NCBI GenBank assembly: GCA_963792785.1
Contig: CAWBXO010000001.1
Span: 558,001 to 622,000 of the forward strand
DNA from: CAWIMX01 sp963792785
GTDB taxonomy: Bacteria > Acidobacteriota > Vicinamibacteria > Vicinamibacterales > CAVVIG01
Direction: 5' to 3'
Length of the DNA: 64,000 nucleotides
Positions 9,022 through 17,298 of the stretch are shown in pieces. A program made the position numbers and the translations under genes. The notes under the pieces are model-generated. The model was not told the DNA's origin. It saw only the letters and a program-made list of their open reading frames with translations, and searched no databases. The first letter of the stretch is position 1. Each line of letters opens with the position of its first letter.

Positions 9022-9965
9022 AGGCCCTCGTGACCGGCGCGGCCGGCTTCATCGGTTCCACGCTGGCCGAGCACCTCGTCGCGCGCGGCGCCGACGTGGT
9101 CGGCCTCGACTGTTTCACGGACTACTATCCGCGGGCCGCCAAGGAGCGCAACCTGGCGGCGCTGCGCGCAATGGCGGGCTTCCGCTTCGTCGAAGCCCGG
9201 ATCCAGGACGCCGACCTGCCGGGCCTCCTGCGCGACCGGACCCACGTCTTCCACCTGGCGGCGCAGGCCGGGGTCCGCAAGAGCTGGGGACGCGATTTCG
9301 ACGTCTATACCGTGAACAACGTGGAAGCCACCCAGATCCTGCTCGAAGCCGCCGCGCCGCTGGGGCTCGAGCGGTTCGTCTACGCGTCCAGTTCGTCGGT
9401 CTACGGCGATCGCGTCGCGATCCCGATGCGGGAAGACGCCCTGCCGCAGCCGGTCTCGCCGTACGGCGTGACCAAGCTCGCGGCCGAGCAGCTCTGCTAC
9501 CTCTACCACGTCAACTACGGCGTCCCGACGGTGTCGCTGCGGTATTTCACGGTCTACGGCCCGCGCCAGCGGCCGGACATGGCGTTCCACAAGATCCTGC
9601 GATCGACGATGCGGGGCGAGTCGTTCCACCTCTTCGGGGACGGCGGGCAGACACGCGACTTCACGTTTGTCGCCGACGCCGTCGCCGCGACGGCGGCCGC
9701 GGGCGACCGGGGCGTTCCGGGGGCCGTGTACAATATCGGTGGTGGTTCGCGTGTCTCGATGAACGAGGTCATCGAGCTCATCGGCCGCGTCTCCGGCCGG
9801 GCGCCGGCGGTGATCGTCGATCCCGTGCAGAAGGGCGACATGCGCCACACCTACGCGGACACGACGGCCGCGCGCCGCGACCTCGGCTTTTCACCAGGGA
9901 CCACGCTCGAGGAGGGCCTGCGCGCCGAGTACGGCTGGCTGCAGGACGTGCTGACGCGCTCATGA
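9018..9965 (+). CDS. NAD-dependent nucleotide-sugar epimerase (UDP-glucose/UDP-glucuronate 4-epimerase-like)
   Basis: A 315-residue extended short-chain dehydrogenase. The Rossmann motif is TGAAGFIGS at the N-terminus. The active site shows SSSSVYG and the YxxxK pair in SPYGVTK. Substrate loops resemble the GalE/UDP-glucuronate 4-epimerase group, but substrate cannot be assigned from sequence alone. GTG start overlaps the thioesterase stop (GTGA). It probably supplies sugars for envelope polysaccharide, in line with the downstream mannose genes. Confidence 0.88.
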   Translation: MKALVTGAAGFIGSTLAEHLVARGADVVGLDCFTDYYPRAAKERNLAALRAMAGFRFVEARIQDADLPGLLRDRTHVFHLAAQAGVRKSWGRDFDVYTVNNVEATQILLEAAAPLGLERFVYASSSSVYGDRVAIPMREDALPQPVSPYGVTKLAAEQLCYLYHVNYGVPTVSLRYFTVYGPRQRPDMAFHKILRSTMRGESFHLFGDGGQTRDFTFVADAVAATAAAGDRGVPGAVYNIGGGSRVSMNEVIELIGRVSGRAPAVIVDPVQKGDMRHTYADTTAARRDLGFSPGTTLEEGLRAEYGWLQDVLTRS

Positions 9966-10783
9966 TTCACGCCATTCGCCGACTCCATCCCGCGCTGCCC
10001 GCCGCCTGGCTCGCGCTCGTCGCCGCGGCCGCGCTGACCGCCGGCGGCTGCGCCTCCTCCGGCCGCAGCGGCGTGCCCCCCGGCACGCTCGAGCCCGACC
10101 GCTTTCTCTACGAGCGCGGCATGGAGGCCTTGAACAACCGCAAATGGCTCACCGCGCGCGAGTACCTCACCGAGGTGTTCGAGACGTACACGCAGAGCCA
10201 GTTCCGGCCCGACGCCAAGCTGGGCATCGGCGACACGTTCATGGGCGAGGGCAGTCCGGAAGCGCTCGTCACCGCGATCGGCCACTACTCCGAGTTCCTG
10301 CAGTTCTATCCGACCCATCCGCGCGCGGACTACGCGCAGTTTCACCTCGCCCTCGCGCACTTCCGCGAGATGCGCGGCGCGCAGCGCGACCAGACCGAGA
10401 CGAAGAACGCCATCCAGGAGTTCGAAACGTTCATCTCGCGCTACCCCAACAGTCCGCTGATGCCCGAGGCGCGCCAGCACCTGCGCGAGGCCAAAGACCG
10501 CCTCGACGAGCACGAGTTCGACGTCGGCCTCTTTTACTTCCGGGTCCAGTGGTGGGCGGGGGCCATCGAGCGATTCCAGGGCCTGCTGAAGGACGACCCC
10601 GACTACACAAGTCGCGACGACGTGTACTACTACCTGGGCGAATCGCTGCTCAAGGTGAACCGGAAGGCCGAGGCGCTGCCGTACTTCTCGCGCCTCATCG
10701 ACGAGTTCGAGCAGAGCGATCGCCTCGACGACGCGCGGAAGCGCGTCGCCGAGCTCCAGGCGTCGGGCGACGTCCCGAAGTGA
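9962..10783 (+). CDS. bamD: outer membrane assembly lipoprotein BamD-like
   Basis: A 273-residue lipoprotein with an N-terminal signal and lipobox LTAGGC (lipidated Cys30). TPR-like helical repeats follow, with phrases such as FLQFYPTHPRADYAQF and FISRYPNSPLMPEARQ typical of BamD/ComL. BamD is a periplasmic outer-membrane-anchored part of the Bam complex that inserts beta-barrel proteins. It starts at an ATGA overlap with the epimerase and ends the long operon, facing convergent pgsA with no gap. Confidence 0.88.
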   Translation: MIHAIRRLHPALPAAWLALVAAAALTAGGCASSGRSGVPPGTLEPDRFLYERGMEALNNRKWLTAREYLTEVFETYTQSQFRPDAKLGIGDTFMGEGSPEALVTAIGHYSEFLQFYPTHPRADYAQFHLALAHFREMRGAQRDQTETKNAIQEFETFISRYPNSPLMPEARQHLREAKDRLDEHEFDVGLFYFRVQWWAGAIERFQGLLKDDPDYTSRDDVYYYLGESLLKVNRKAEALPYFSRLIDEFEQSDRLDDARKRVAELQASGDVPK

Positions 10784-11347
10784 CTACTGCGGCCGGGGCC
10801 CGATCAGGGTGCTGAAGCGCTTGAAGTAGTCGCCCGCCGAGATCAGCGCCGTCGCGAGCACCACCCACAGCGCGCCCTGTCCGATGAGCAGCAACAGCCC
10901 GCGCTGGTGCTGTCCCAGAATCAACGCCAGGATCGCCACCACCTGCGCGACCATCTTCAGCTTGCCGAGGCGCGAGGCGGGAACGGCGATGCCGCGCGCG
11001 TAGGCCAGGCTCCGCAGCGCGGTCACCGCGAACTCCCGTCCGATGATCACCGCGACGATCCACGCGGGCGCGAGCTCCATCTGCACGAGGGAGATCAGCG
11101 CCGCCGACGTCAGGAGCTTGTCGGCGAGCGGGTCGATCACCTGGCCGAGCGGCGTGATCTGATGGCGCCGGCGGGCCAGATACCCGTCCAGCCAGTCCGT
11201 GATCGAGGCCAGCCCGAAGATGGCGGCGCCCACCAGCTCCTTGGGCATCCCGAGGACCTGGCGGCCTTCGAACTTCGTCAGCAGCACGACGACGAGCAGC
11301 GGCACGAGGAAAATGCGCGAGACCGTGAGGGAGTTGGGCAGGTTCAT
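10784..11347 (-). CDS. pgsA: CDP-diacylglycerol--glycerol-3-phosphate 3-phosphatidyltransferase
   Basis: Makes phosphatidylglycerol phosphate at the inner membrane. The 187-residue protein has the CDP-alcohol phosphatidyltransferase signature: DWLDGYLAR followed by GQVIDPLADK, supplying the four metal-binding Asp residues. Several hydrophobic segments occur, for example residues 8-25, 80-100 and 130-160. ATG 11347 gives the usual N-terminus MNLPNSLTVSR. It is divergent from the nucleotidyltransferase gene across a 38-nt gap. Confidence 0.95.
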   Translation of the reverse strand: MNLPNSLTVSRIFLVPLLVVVLLTKFEGRQVLGMPKELVGAAIFGLASITDWLDGYLARRRHQITPLGQVIDPLADKLLTSAALISLVQMELAPAWIVAVIIGREFAVTALRSLAYARGIAVPASRLGKLKMVAQVVAILALILGQHQRGLLLLIGQGALWVVLATALISAGDYFKRFSTLIGPRPQ

Positions 11348-11363
11348 GCGCGGCGCCGGCCAC

Positions 11364-11373
11364 ATGATATCAT
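11364..11373. promoter_or_regulatory. palindromic ATGATATCAT, possible overlapping divergent -10 elements
   Basis: This perfect 10-bp palindrome sits in the 38-nt gap between pgsA (-) and the mannose-1-phosphate guanylyltransferase-like gene (+). Each strand reads TATCAT, a plausible -10, 12 nt before ATG 11386 on the plus strand and 16 nt before ATG 11347 on the minus strand. No -35 is evident. Confidence 0.4.
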
Positions 11374-11385
11374 TGGGAGTTTGCA

Positions 11386-12438
11386 ATGAAGGCGATACTC
11401 CTCGCGGGCGGCAAAGGCACGCGTCTGCGGCCCCTCACCATCCACACGCCGAAGCCCATCGTCCCGATCTTCGATCGGCCGTTCCTGCGCTACCAGATCG
11501 ACCTGCTGCGCACGGTCCCGGAAATCGACGAGGTGGTGCTCAGCCTCAACTACCAGCCCCGGCGCATCGAGGAGATCTTCGCTGACGGCGCGGGCCTGGG
11601 CCTGGCCGTGCGCTACGTCGTCGAACCGGCGCCCCTCGGGACCGCCGGCGCGGTCCGCTACGCCGGCGAGGCGCTGCACGAGTCCGTCGTGGTCTTCAAC
11701 GGCGACGTCCTGACCGACCTCGACCTGGGGGCCGTGATCGCCCTCCACCGGCAGCGCAAGGCGAAGGCGACGATCGTCCTCACACCGGTCGAGAATCCCG
11801 CGGCCTACGGCCTCGTCGAGACCGACGCGGCCGGTAACATCACCCGGTTTCTCGAGAAGCCGGACCCGGCGCAGATCTCCTGCAACACGATCAACGCCGG
11901 CATCTACATCCTCGAGCCCGACACGTTCGACCGCATCCCGAAGGACACCGCGTGGTCGATCGAGCGGAGTTTCTTTCCGTCGCTCATCGAACGCGGCGAG
12001 ACCTTCGTGGCGTACGTGGACGGCGGCTACTGGATCGACATCGGCACGCCCGAGAAGTACATGCAAGTGCACCGTGACATCATGGACGGGCGGTATCATC
12101 GGGCGCGGCCGGCCGCGGCCGACGGCCGGTGGATTCACGAGTCGGCCCGGATCGACGAGGCCGCCGTCATCGAGGGCCCCGTGTTCGTGGACGAAGGGGT
12201 GGTCGTGAAGGCCGGCGCCCGCCTCGGGCCGTACAGCGTCCTCGGCCGACAGTGCCACATCGAGGAACACGCCGTGATCGACGGCTCCATTATCTGGTCC
12301 AATACGCGGGTCGGGCAGGAAGCCGTCGTCCGGCAGTCGATTCTCGGCCGGCACTGTCACATCGGGCGGAACGCGCTCGTCGAGCACGGCGTCGTGCTCG
12401 GTGACAAGTCCCAGGTCACCGATTACAGCCGCCTGTAG
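11386..12438 (+). CDS. sugar-1-phosphate nucleotidyltransferase (mannose-1-phosphate guanylyltransferase-like)
   Basis: 350 residues. The N-terminal nucleotidyltransferase domain opens with LLAGGKGTRLRPLT; the NGDVLTD metal site and FLEKP follow. From about residue 245 a left-handed beta-helix of hexapeptide repeats is seen (for example IDEAAVIEGPVFVDEG). It activates a hexose-1-phosphate with NTP. The phosphomannomutase 8 nt downstream argues for mannose-1-phosphate and GDP-mannose, but glucose-1-phosphate is not excluded. Confidence 0.88.
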   Translation: MKAILLAGGKGTRLRPLTIHTPKPIVPIFDRPFLRYQIDLLRTVPEIDEVVLSLNYQPRRIEEIFADGAGLGLAVRYVVEPAPLGTAGAVRYAGEALHESVVVFNGDVLTDLDLGAVIALHRQRKAKATIVLTPVENPAAYGLVETDAAGNITRFLEKPDPAQISCNTINAGIYILEPDTFDRIPKDTAWSIERSFFPSLIERGETFVAYVDGGYWIDIGTPEKYMQVHRDIMDGRYHRARPAAADGRWIHESARIDEAAVIEGPVFVDEGVVVKAGARLGPYSVLGRQCHIEEHAVIDGSIIWSNTRVGQEAVVRQSILGRHCHIGRNALVEHGVVLGDKSQVTDYSRL

Positions 12439-12446
12439 GCCCACGC

Positions 12447-13814
12447 ATGACTGACGCGCCGACGCTGGACCCCTCGATCTTCAAGGCCTACGACATCCGC
12501 GGCCTCTACCCCGGGGAGGTGAACGAGGCGGCCGCCCGCGCGGTGGGCGCCGGGTTCATCGCGTATCTCGGCGCCAGGCGGATCGCCGTCGGGCGCGACA
12601 TGCGCCTCTCCTCCCCCGCCCTCGCCGAGGCCTTCATCGACGGCGCCACGTCGGCCGGCGCGGACGTGGTCGACTACGGGATGATCGCGACCGACATGCT
12701 CTATTTCGCCGTGGCCACCGACGGGCTCGACGGAGGCGTGCAGGTGACCGCCTCCCACAATCCGAAGCAGTACAACGGCCTCAAGATGGTCCGGCGGGAA
12801 GCGCTGCCCCTGAGCGGCGACGAGGGACTCGGCGAGATCCGCGACCTGATCGCCTCGGGCCGGCTGCCGCCGCCCGCGGCGGCCCGCGGCCGCGTCGACA
12901 CGCGCAATGTGCTGGACCCGTACGTCGAGCACGTCATGTCGTTCATCGATCCGTCCGTCATCAGGCCCTTCAACGTCGTGCTCGACGCCGGCAGCGGGAT
13001 GGCGGGCCTCGTGGCGCCCCGGCTCTTCGACCGCCTGCCCTGCCGCACGACCCGGCTCTGTTTCGACATCGACGGGCGCTTCCCCAACCACGAGGCCAAC
13101 CCGCTCATCGAGGAAAACCGCCGCGACATCGTCGAGCAGGTCGTCGCCGAGGGCGCCGACATCGGGATCGCGTGGGACGGCGACGCCGACCGCTGCTTCT
13201 TCGTCGACGGCTCGGGCGAATTCATCTCGGGCGATTTCATCACGGCCCTCCTGTCGGAGGCCTTCCTGCTGAAGACGCCGGGCGCCACCGTGATCTACGA
13301 CCTGCGCGCCAGCCATGCGGTGAAGGACACGGCGGAGGCGCTCGGCGGCGTGGCGCTGATGAACCGGGTGGGACATGCGTTCTTCAAGCGGCGGATGCGC
13401 GAGACCAACGCGGTCTTCGGCGGCGAGGTCACGGGGCATTACTACTTCCGCGAGAACTTCTACGCGGACAACGGCTTCGTCCCGGCGCTGCTGATCCTGG
13501 AGCTGATGTCGAAGAAGGGCCTGAGCCTTCGGGATCTCATGGCGCCGCTGCGGAACCGCTATTTCATCTCCGGCGAGATCAACACGAAGGTCGCGAGCAT
13601 GGACGCGGTGCCCGCGAAGCTGGATCTCATCGCCCGGCGGTACGCCGACGCCTCCCAGTACACGCTGGACGGTCTGTCGATCGAGTACGCCGACTGGCAC
13701 TTCAACGTGCGGCCGTCGAACACCGAGCCCCTGCTGCGGCTGAACCTGGAAGCCGCGACGCCGGAGATGATGGCCGCGAAACGCGACGAGATCCTGGCGC
13801 TGATTCGGTCGTGA
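12447..13814 (+). CDS. manB: phosphomannomutase/phosphoglucomutase
   Basis: A 455-residue alpha-D-phosphohexomutase. The phosphoserine loop is TASHNP (Ser103), metal loop DGDADRC, sugar loop GGEVTGHYYF (GEXS/T-H type) and C-terminal phosphate-binding RPSNTEP. It interconverts hexose-6- and hexose-1-phosphate in the cytoplasm, feeding the upstream nucleotidyltransferase for GDP-mannose or related sugars. The two form one transcription unit (8-nt gap). Confidence 0.93.
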   Translation: MTDAPTLDPSIFKAYDIRGLYPGEVNEAAARAVGAGFIAYLGARRIAVGRDMRLSSPALAEAFIDGATSAGADVVDYGMIATDMLYFAVATDGLDGGVQVTASHNPKQYNGLKMVRREALPLSGDEGLGEIRDLIASGRLPPPAAARGRVDTRNVLDPYVEHVMSFIDPSVIRPFNVVLDAGSGMAGLVAPRLFDRLPCRTTRLCFDIDGRFPNHEANPLIEENRRDIVEQVVAEGADIGIAWDGDADRCFFVDGSGEFISGDFITALLSEAFLLKTPGATVIYDLRASHAVKDTAEALGGVALMNRVGHAFFKRRMRETNAVFGGEVTGHYYFRENFYADNGFVPALLILELMSKKGLSLRDLMAPLRNRYFISGEINTKVASMDAVPAKLDLIARRYADASQYTLDGLSIEYADWHFNVRPSNTEPLLRLNLEAATPEMMAAKRDEILALIRS

Positions 13815-13839
13815 TAGACTCGCCCGACGGCTCCCGAAC

Positions 13840-13913
13840 GCGGGCTTAGCATAGTGGTAATGCCCTGGCTTCCCAAGCCAGATAGACGGGTTCGATCCCC
13901 GTAGCCCGCTCCA
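13840..13913 (+). tRNA. tRNA-Gly (anticodon CCC)
   Basis: A cloverleaf is readable by eye: acceptor arms GCGGGCT (13840-13846) and AGCCCGC (13903-13909), discriminator T13910 and encoded CCA at 13911-13913. The anticodon stem CTGGC/GCCAG encloses TTCCCAA, giving anticodon CCC (Gly). The T arm contains GGTTCGATCCCC. A TAGACT -10-like hexamer lies at 13815-13820. It marks the left edge of the lower-GC accessory block. Confidence 0.95.
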
Positions 13914-13944
13914 TATTTTCTCGCGTCCGGCACCAGTTGGGAGT

Positions 13945-15009
13945 CTAGTGCCGCGGCGTCAGCCTCTCGACCGCGGCGGGAAGATCCGTATCGTCCGGAC
14001 CGACGATCTCGACCAGACGACCGTCCGCCCCGATCAGCGCCACAGCCGGAAGACGCCGAATGCCGAACACGCGAAACGCCTGTCCGTCGCTGTCGACAGC
14101 CATTGGCACACGCGGCTTCATTCGCGCTTCATACGAAGCGAGACCTTTCGGCGTCGTCCAGAGATGCGCCACAACGCCAAGCCAGCCGATCGCGGGAGCC
14201 CGTGACAGCTCAGCGACCTGTTCGCGAACGCGGCGGCACGCCTCGACCGTCTTCGGCTCGGTGTCCTTCAGATAACTTTCGCACCACACCGACGTAAACA
14301 CGATCGCGCGGGGCCGCTCCGTGGCGCCGCGCGCGAACCGCACCGGCCCATCGCTGGCGCCTCGCAGGTCAAGATCCGGCACGAGATCGCCCGGCTTCAG
14401 CGTCTGGAGGGTTGGGACGTTCGCCGTTTCGATCCGTGTGCGCGTCGTGTCGTCTGCAAGCACCCGCCGAATGGCCGCATCGAGCTGCGGGCCGTCCTGA
14501 TGCCCGGCATACGCAATCCGGCCATCGCGGCCGATCAGCACGTGAAATGGCGTGGCCTCCATCTTGAGCCAGGCACCGAGGCTTCCGTCATCAATCGCGA
14601 CCGGCATGCGCAGCTTCGCCTGGCTCACGAACGCTCGGACCTTGGCGACATCGTCGCCGATACCTGCGTCGATGGCCACGATCTGCATGCGATCACCGAA
14701 CGTCTCGTAGATCTTCTCGAACCCCGGCATCTGGGCCCGGCACGGGATGCAGTAGGTGGCCCAGAGCTTGAGGTAGACCGGCTTGCGACCGTAGTTGTCC
14801 ACGATATTGATCGTGCCGCCGTCGATCGCCCGTAAGTTCATCGAAGGAGCGGGCATGCCGACCAGACGTGCGAGCTCCGGATCTTCGGCGATGTATCCAG
14901 AGTCGCCGGGTTTGGCCGCTGGATACTTCTGGCGCTGACCGGCAGCACTCGCCATGCTGCCGATGATGCAGAGGCAGATCCAGGGAAAGGCAATATATCG
15001 ATTCTGCAT
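13945..15009 (-). CDS. secreted tandem thioredoxin-like (TlpA/AhpC-type) protein
   Basis: A 354-residue protein with a signal sequence (residues 1-22) and two thioredoxin-like folds. The first has the redox pair C87-IP-C90 (in WATYCIPC), as in TlpA/ResA proteins that reduce disulfides or apocytochromes in the periplasm. The second (about 205-350) has WCESY, keeping only the first Cys (C243), with another Cys at 258. GC is lower than the housekeeping flanks. It might serve cytochrome c or redox maturation for the nearby diheme amine dehydrogenase, but that link is conjecture. It is convergent with the tRNA-Gly and divergent from the next gene. Confidence 0.8.
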   Translation of the reverse strand: MQNRYIAFPWICLCIIGSMASAAGQRQKYPAAKPGDSGYIAEDPELARLVGMPAPSMNLRAIDGGTINIVDNYGRKPVYLKLWATYCIPCRAQMPGFEKIYETFGDRMQIVAIDAGIGDDVAKVRAFVSQAKLRMPVAIDDGSLGAWLKMEATPFHVLIGRDGRIAYAGHQDGPQLDAAIRRVLADDTTRTRIETANVPTLQTLKPGDLVPDLDLRGASDGPVRFARGATERPRAIVFTSVWCESYLKDTEPKTVEACRRVREQVAELSRAPAIGWLGVVAHLWTTPKGLASYEARMKPRVPMAVDSDGQAFRVFGIRRLPAVALIGADGRLVEIVGPDDTDLPAAVERLTPRH

Positions 15010-15132
15010 AAGAGAATGCGCCTGAGCGTATCAAGTCCGGTCTCATGCGTTGTGTTGCAGTATGTTGCGGATTCGCGGTGCGGGGATCGCATCCTGGCGC
15101 GCGGCTGTGGGGTGTAGAATCGAGCCGAGCGA

Positions 15133-15624
15133 ATGGCATTACACGTCAGACTGTTTATGAAGCGCGCCCTGATGCTCGCGTTGTTTGTTGGGTTGCAGAC
15201 CGTGGCGTCTCCAGCGCGGGCGGCGGAACCGCTGGTTGGACTCTGGCGCCTGCAGCTCCAGGAGATCAACGGCCAACAGGGCAACGCCGAGCCCATGGCT
15301 TTGCAGATTTCCCAAGCTGGGGACAAGTTGACGTTCGCATTTTCCGTGCCCATGCCCGACATCTACTTCGTGACCACCACGTATACGCTGCGCCTGGACG
15401 GTTCCAGCGCCAACATCGTGAACGGAAACGATCAGGTCATCGGAACCATCCAGATGACGCGCGGAATTGCCGGCCAGTACACCCTGACGATGAAGGGCCC
15501 AAACATGCCGGACGCCCAGGGGACGCTCACCGTCTCCGCTGACGGGAAGACCCTCACCAGCGAATCCACTGCCACCCGGTCAGGCCGCACCGTCCATTCC
15601 AAGCAAACCTTCACACGCGATTGA
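15133..15624 (+). CDS. small secreted protein of unknown function
   Basis: 163 residues with a clear signal peptide (MKRALMLALFVGLQ...SPARA, cleavage near residue 31). The rest is beta-rich and reads like a lipocalin-type single domain (LVGLWRLQLQEINGQQG, then repeated beta hairpins). An alternative start is ATG 15157; 15133 is chosen for a weak GAG upstream. The stop overlaps the TTG start of the PepSY-type gene, so the pair is probably translationally coupled. Function not recognised. Confidence 0.7.
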   Translation: MALHVRLFMKRALMLALFVGLQTVASPARAAEPLVGLWRLQLQEINGQQGNAEPMALQISQAGDKLTFAFSVPMPDIYFVTTTYTLRLDGSSANIVNGNDQVIGTIQMTRGIAGQYTLTMKGPNMPDAQGTLTVSADGKTLTSESTATRSGRTVHSKQTFTRD

Positions 15625-16769
15625 GCCTTCTTCGACGTTACGTTCGCCGACCGCAAACTCTCTTTCTCCGGCGGGCGATTTTCGGAGTGCATTTGTTCGT
15701 GGGCATCGTCGCCGGGCTTTACCTCTCGATCATGGGGGTGACCGGATCGCTGTTGGTGTTTCGTCCAGAGCTCAACGCCCTTCACCTTCCGAAACAGTGG
15801 CGCGCCCTGAGAACATCGTCGCCGGTCAACCCCGGTGCGGTTGTCGCGCGTCTTCACGCAGACTATCCGGCCGTCAGAATCGTCTCCCTCGAGGCGCCGA
15901 GCGCCTTCAATCCCACTTTCGTCGCGACGCTTTCAGGGGCAGGGCGTACTGTCGTCGCGTGCGATCCCACCACCGGGGTGGTGCTGGGGCCGGTGCCGCC
16001 GGCCGCTGCGTGGCTGACCTTCGTGCGCAGGCTGCACGAAACGCTGCTGATCGGCGGGAGCGGTCGCACGTGGAATGGGGTCGGGGCAGCCCTTCTCCTC
16101 CTGCTTGCGGCGACCGGGTTGGGGAACTGGTGGCCAGGGGTACGCAACTGGCGGCGCGCTCTTCGAGTGGGCCTCCGATTTGGCTGGCGCCGAATCAATT
16201 TCGACCTGCACCGGGCGGCCGGCTTCTGGGCGCTCCTGCTACTCACGTCTTGGGCGGTCAGCGGAATCTATTTCGCGTGGACGCGTCCGGTCTTTGCGCT
16301 GGTCAACTCGTGGTCGCCGATCGTCTCGGCCCGCCCTCCGGCGGTCGTCGCGACGCCGAGCCCGAACGCCTCTCCGCCGGACCTGAACGCTCTGATTGCG
16401 CGCGCGTCCGCGATCGATCCGGGCACTCGCTGGAGCGGGATCTTCTTCCCCTTCAGCAATCGGGCTCCGCTTGAGATCATCATGCGTCGCACCGGCGGTA
16501 CGGGCCGTGAATACGAGGATACCGTCTACTTCAATCCGTACACCGGCGAGCATCTCGCAACGTGGCGATACGGCGTGAACGAGAGCCTCGGAGATTGGTT
16601 TGTCTGGCTGCAGATCCCGCTACACTTCGGCACCTCCTGGGGGCTGCCCATCCAAGTGATCTGGGCCGCCGCCGGGCTGGTGCTTCCGCTGCTCGCGATC
16701 ACGGGATTGGTGATGTACTGGAACCGCGTACTGAGACACAGACTGAAGCGGTGGCGCCGCGCACAGTGA
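15621..16769 (+). CDS. PepSY-associated membrane-helix protein
   Basis: 382 residues with about four membrane segments (17-47, 150-170, 198-222, 340-368) and periplasmic PepSY-like stretches between them. The pattern resembles the PepSY_TM family (HLFVGIVAGLYLSIMGVTGSLLVF; FDLHRAAGFWALLLL). Relatives are often near TonB receptors and iron or siderophore uptake genes and may be ferric reductases. Start is TTG 15621 overlapping the previous stop. The TonB receptor lies just downstream in the opposite orientation. Confidence 0.8.
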   Translation: MSLLRRYVRRPQTLFLRRAIFGVHLFVGIVAGLYLSIMGVTGSLLVFRPELNALHLPKQWRALRTSSPVNPGAVVARLHADYPAVRIVSLEAPSAFNPTFVATLSGAGRTVVACDPTTGVVLGPVPPAAAWLTFVRRLHETLLIGGSGRTWNGVGAALLLLLAATGLGNWWPGVRNWRRALRVGLRFGWRRINFDLHRAAGFWALLLLTSWAVSGIYFAWTRPVFALVNSWSPIVSARPPAVVATPSPNASPPDLNALIARASAIDPGTRWSGIFFPFSNRAPLEIIMRRTGGTGREYEDTVYFNPYTGEHLATWRYGVNESLGDWFVWLQIPLHFGTSWGLPIQVIWAAAGLVLPLLAITGLVMYWNRVLRHRLKRWRRAQ

Positions 16770-16872
16770 CGATAGGGCCCATTCGTCCCGCACGTCGACA
16801 CAATCCTGATCGAAAGTGAGTAGAGGTGAACGACGCACGTCGCGCGCCCCTACTCACGCTAGCCCGTCGACG

Positions 16873-17281
16873 CTACCAGGACAGATGCTTCGATACGGCC
16901 AGGCCCTTCGGGACGAACGACACTGATGCCGACCGTCCGTGCCGCGTACCAAGAAACAGCAACGCGCCACCTGCTGCGACCACCGCCGCCCCCCCACCGA
17001 CAAGGTTGGGATTCGAGGTCTTGCTCACGTCAGCCGGCGTGACGTACCTTTCCATCCGACGTGTGCAGCAGTCCCCACAGCGTCATTCCCATGCCTACGG
17101 CGACCAGGCCCCCGCCCGACCACACCATGCCACTGTGGCTGGTCGTGCCCGCGGGCTGCTGCAACGCCTGCGCCTGCGCCTTCGCCACCCTCTCGACGCT
17201 CGCGCCAAAATCATCCGCGAACGCGGATCCCGCCAGCCCCAGGATGCAGGCGGCAGCCACTACGACTTGTGCCGGTTTCAT
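16873..17281 (-). CDS. small secreted two-helix membrane protein, one apparent frameshift
   Basis: Two minus-strand pieces (17281 to about 17048 and about 17047 to 16873) are in frames one base apart. Removing one C of GTACC at 17047-17048 fuses them into a 135-residue protein: signal peptide (1-22), a Gln/Ala-rich stretch, membrane helix GGGLVAVGMGMTLWGLL, the linker ...SDGKYVTPADVSK..., second helix LVGGGAAVVAAGGALLFLG and a basic tail. It begins 17 nt after the TonB receptor stop, so it is likely cotranscribed. Function unknown. Confidence 0.65.
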
Positions 17282-17298
17282 GTGTCTCGTCCTCCCGG

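Noticed and set aside
15046..15070. Third copy of the composite operator (GTTGTGTTGCAGTATGTTGCGG)
   Set aside because: Contains TTGCAG/TTGCGG repeats but lacks the CTACCTTAG block and the fixed spacing; too weak to call.
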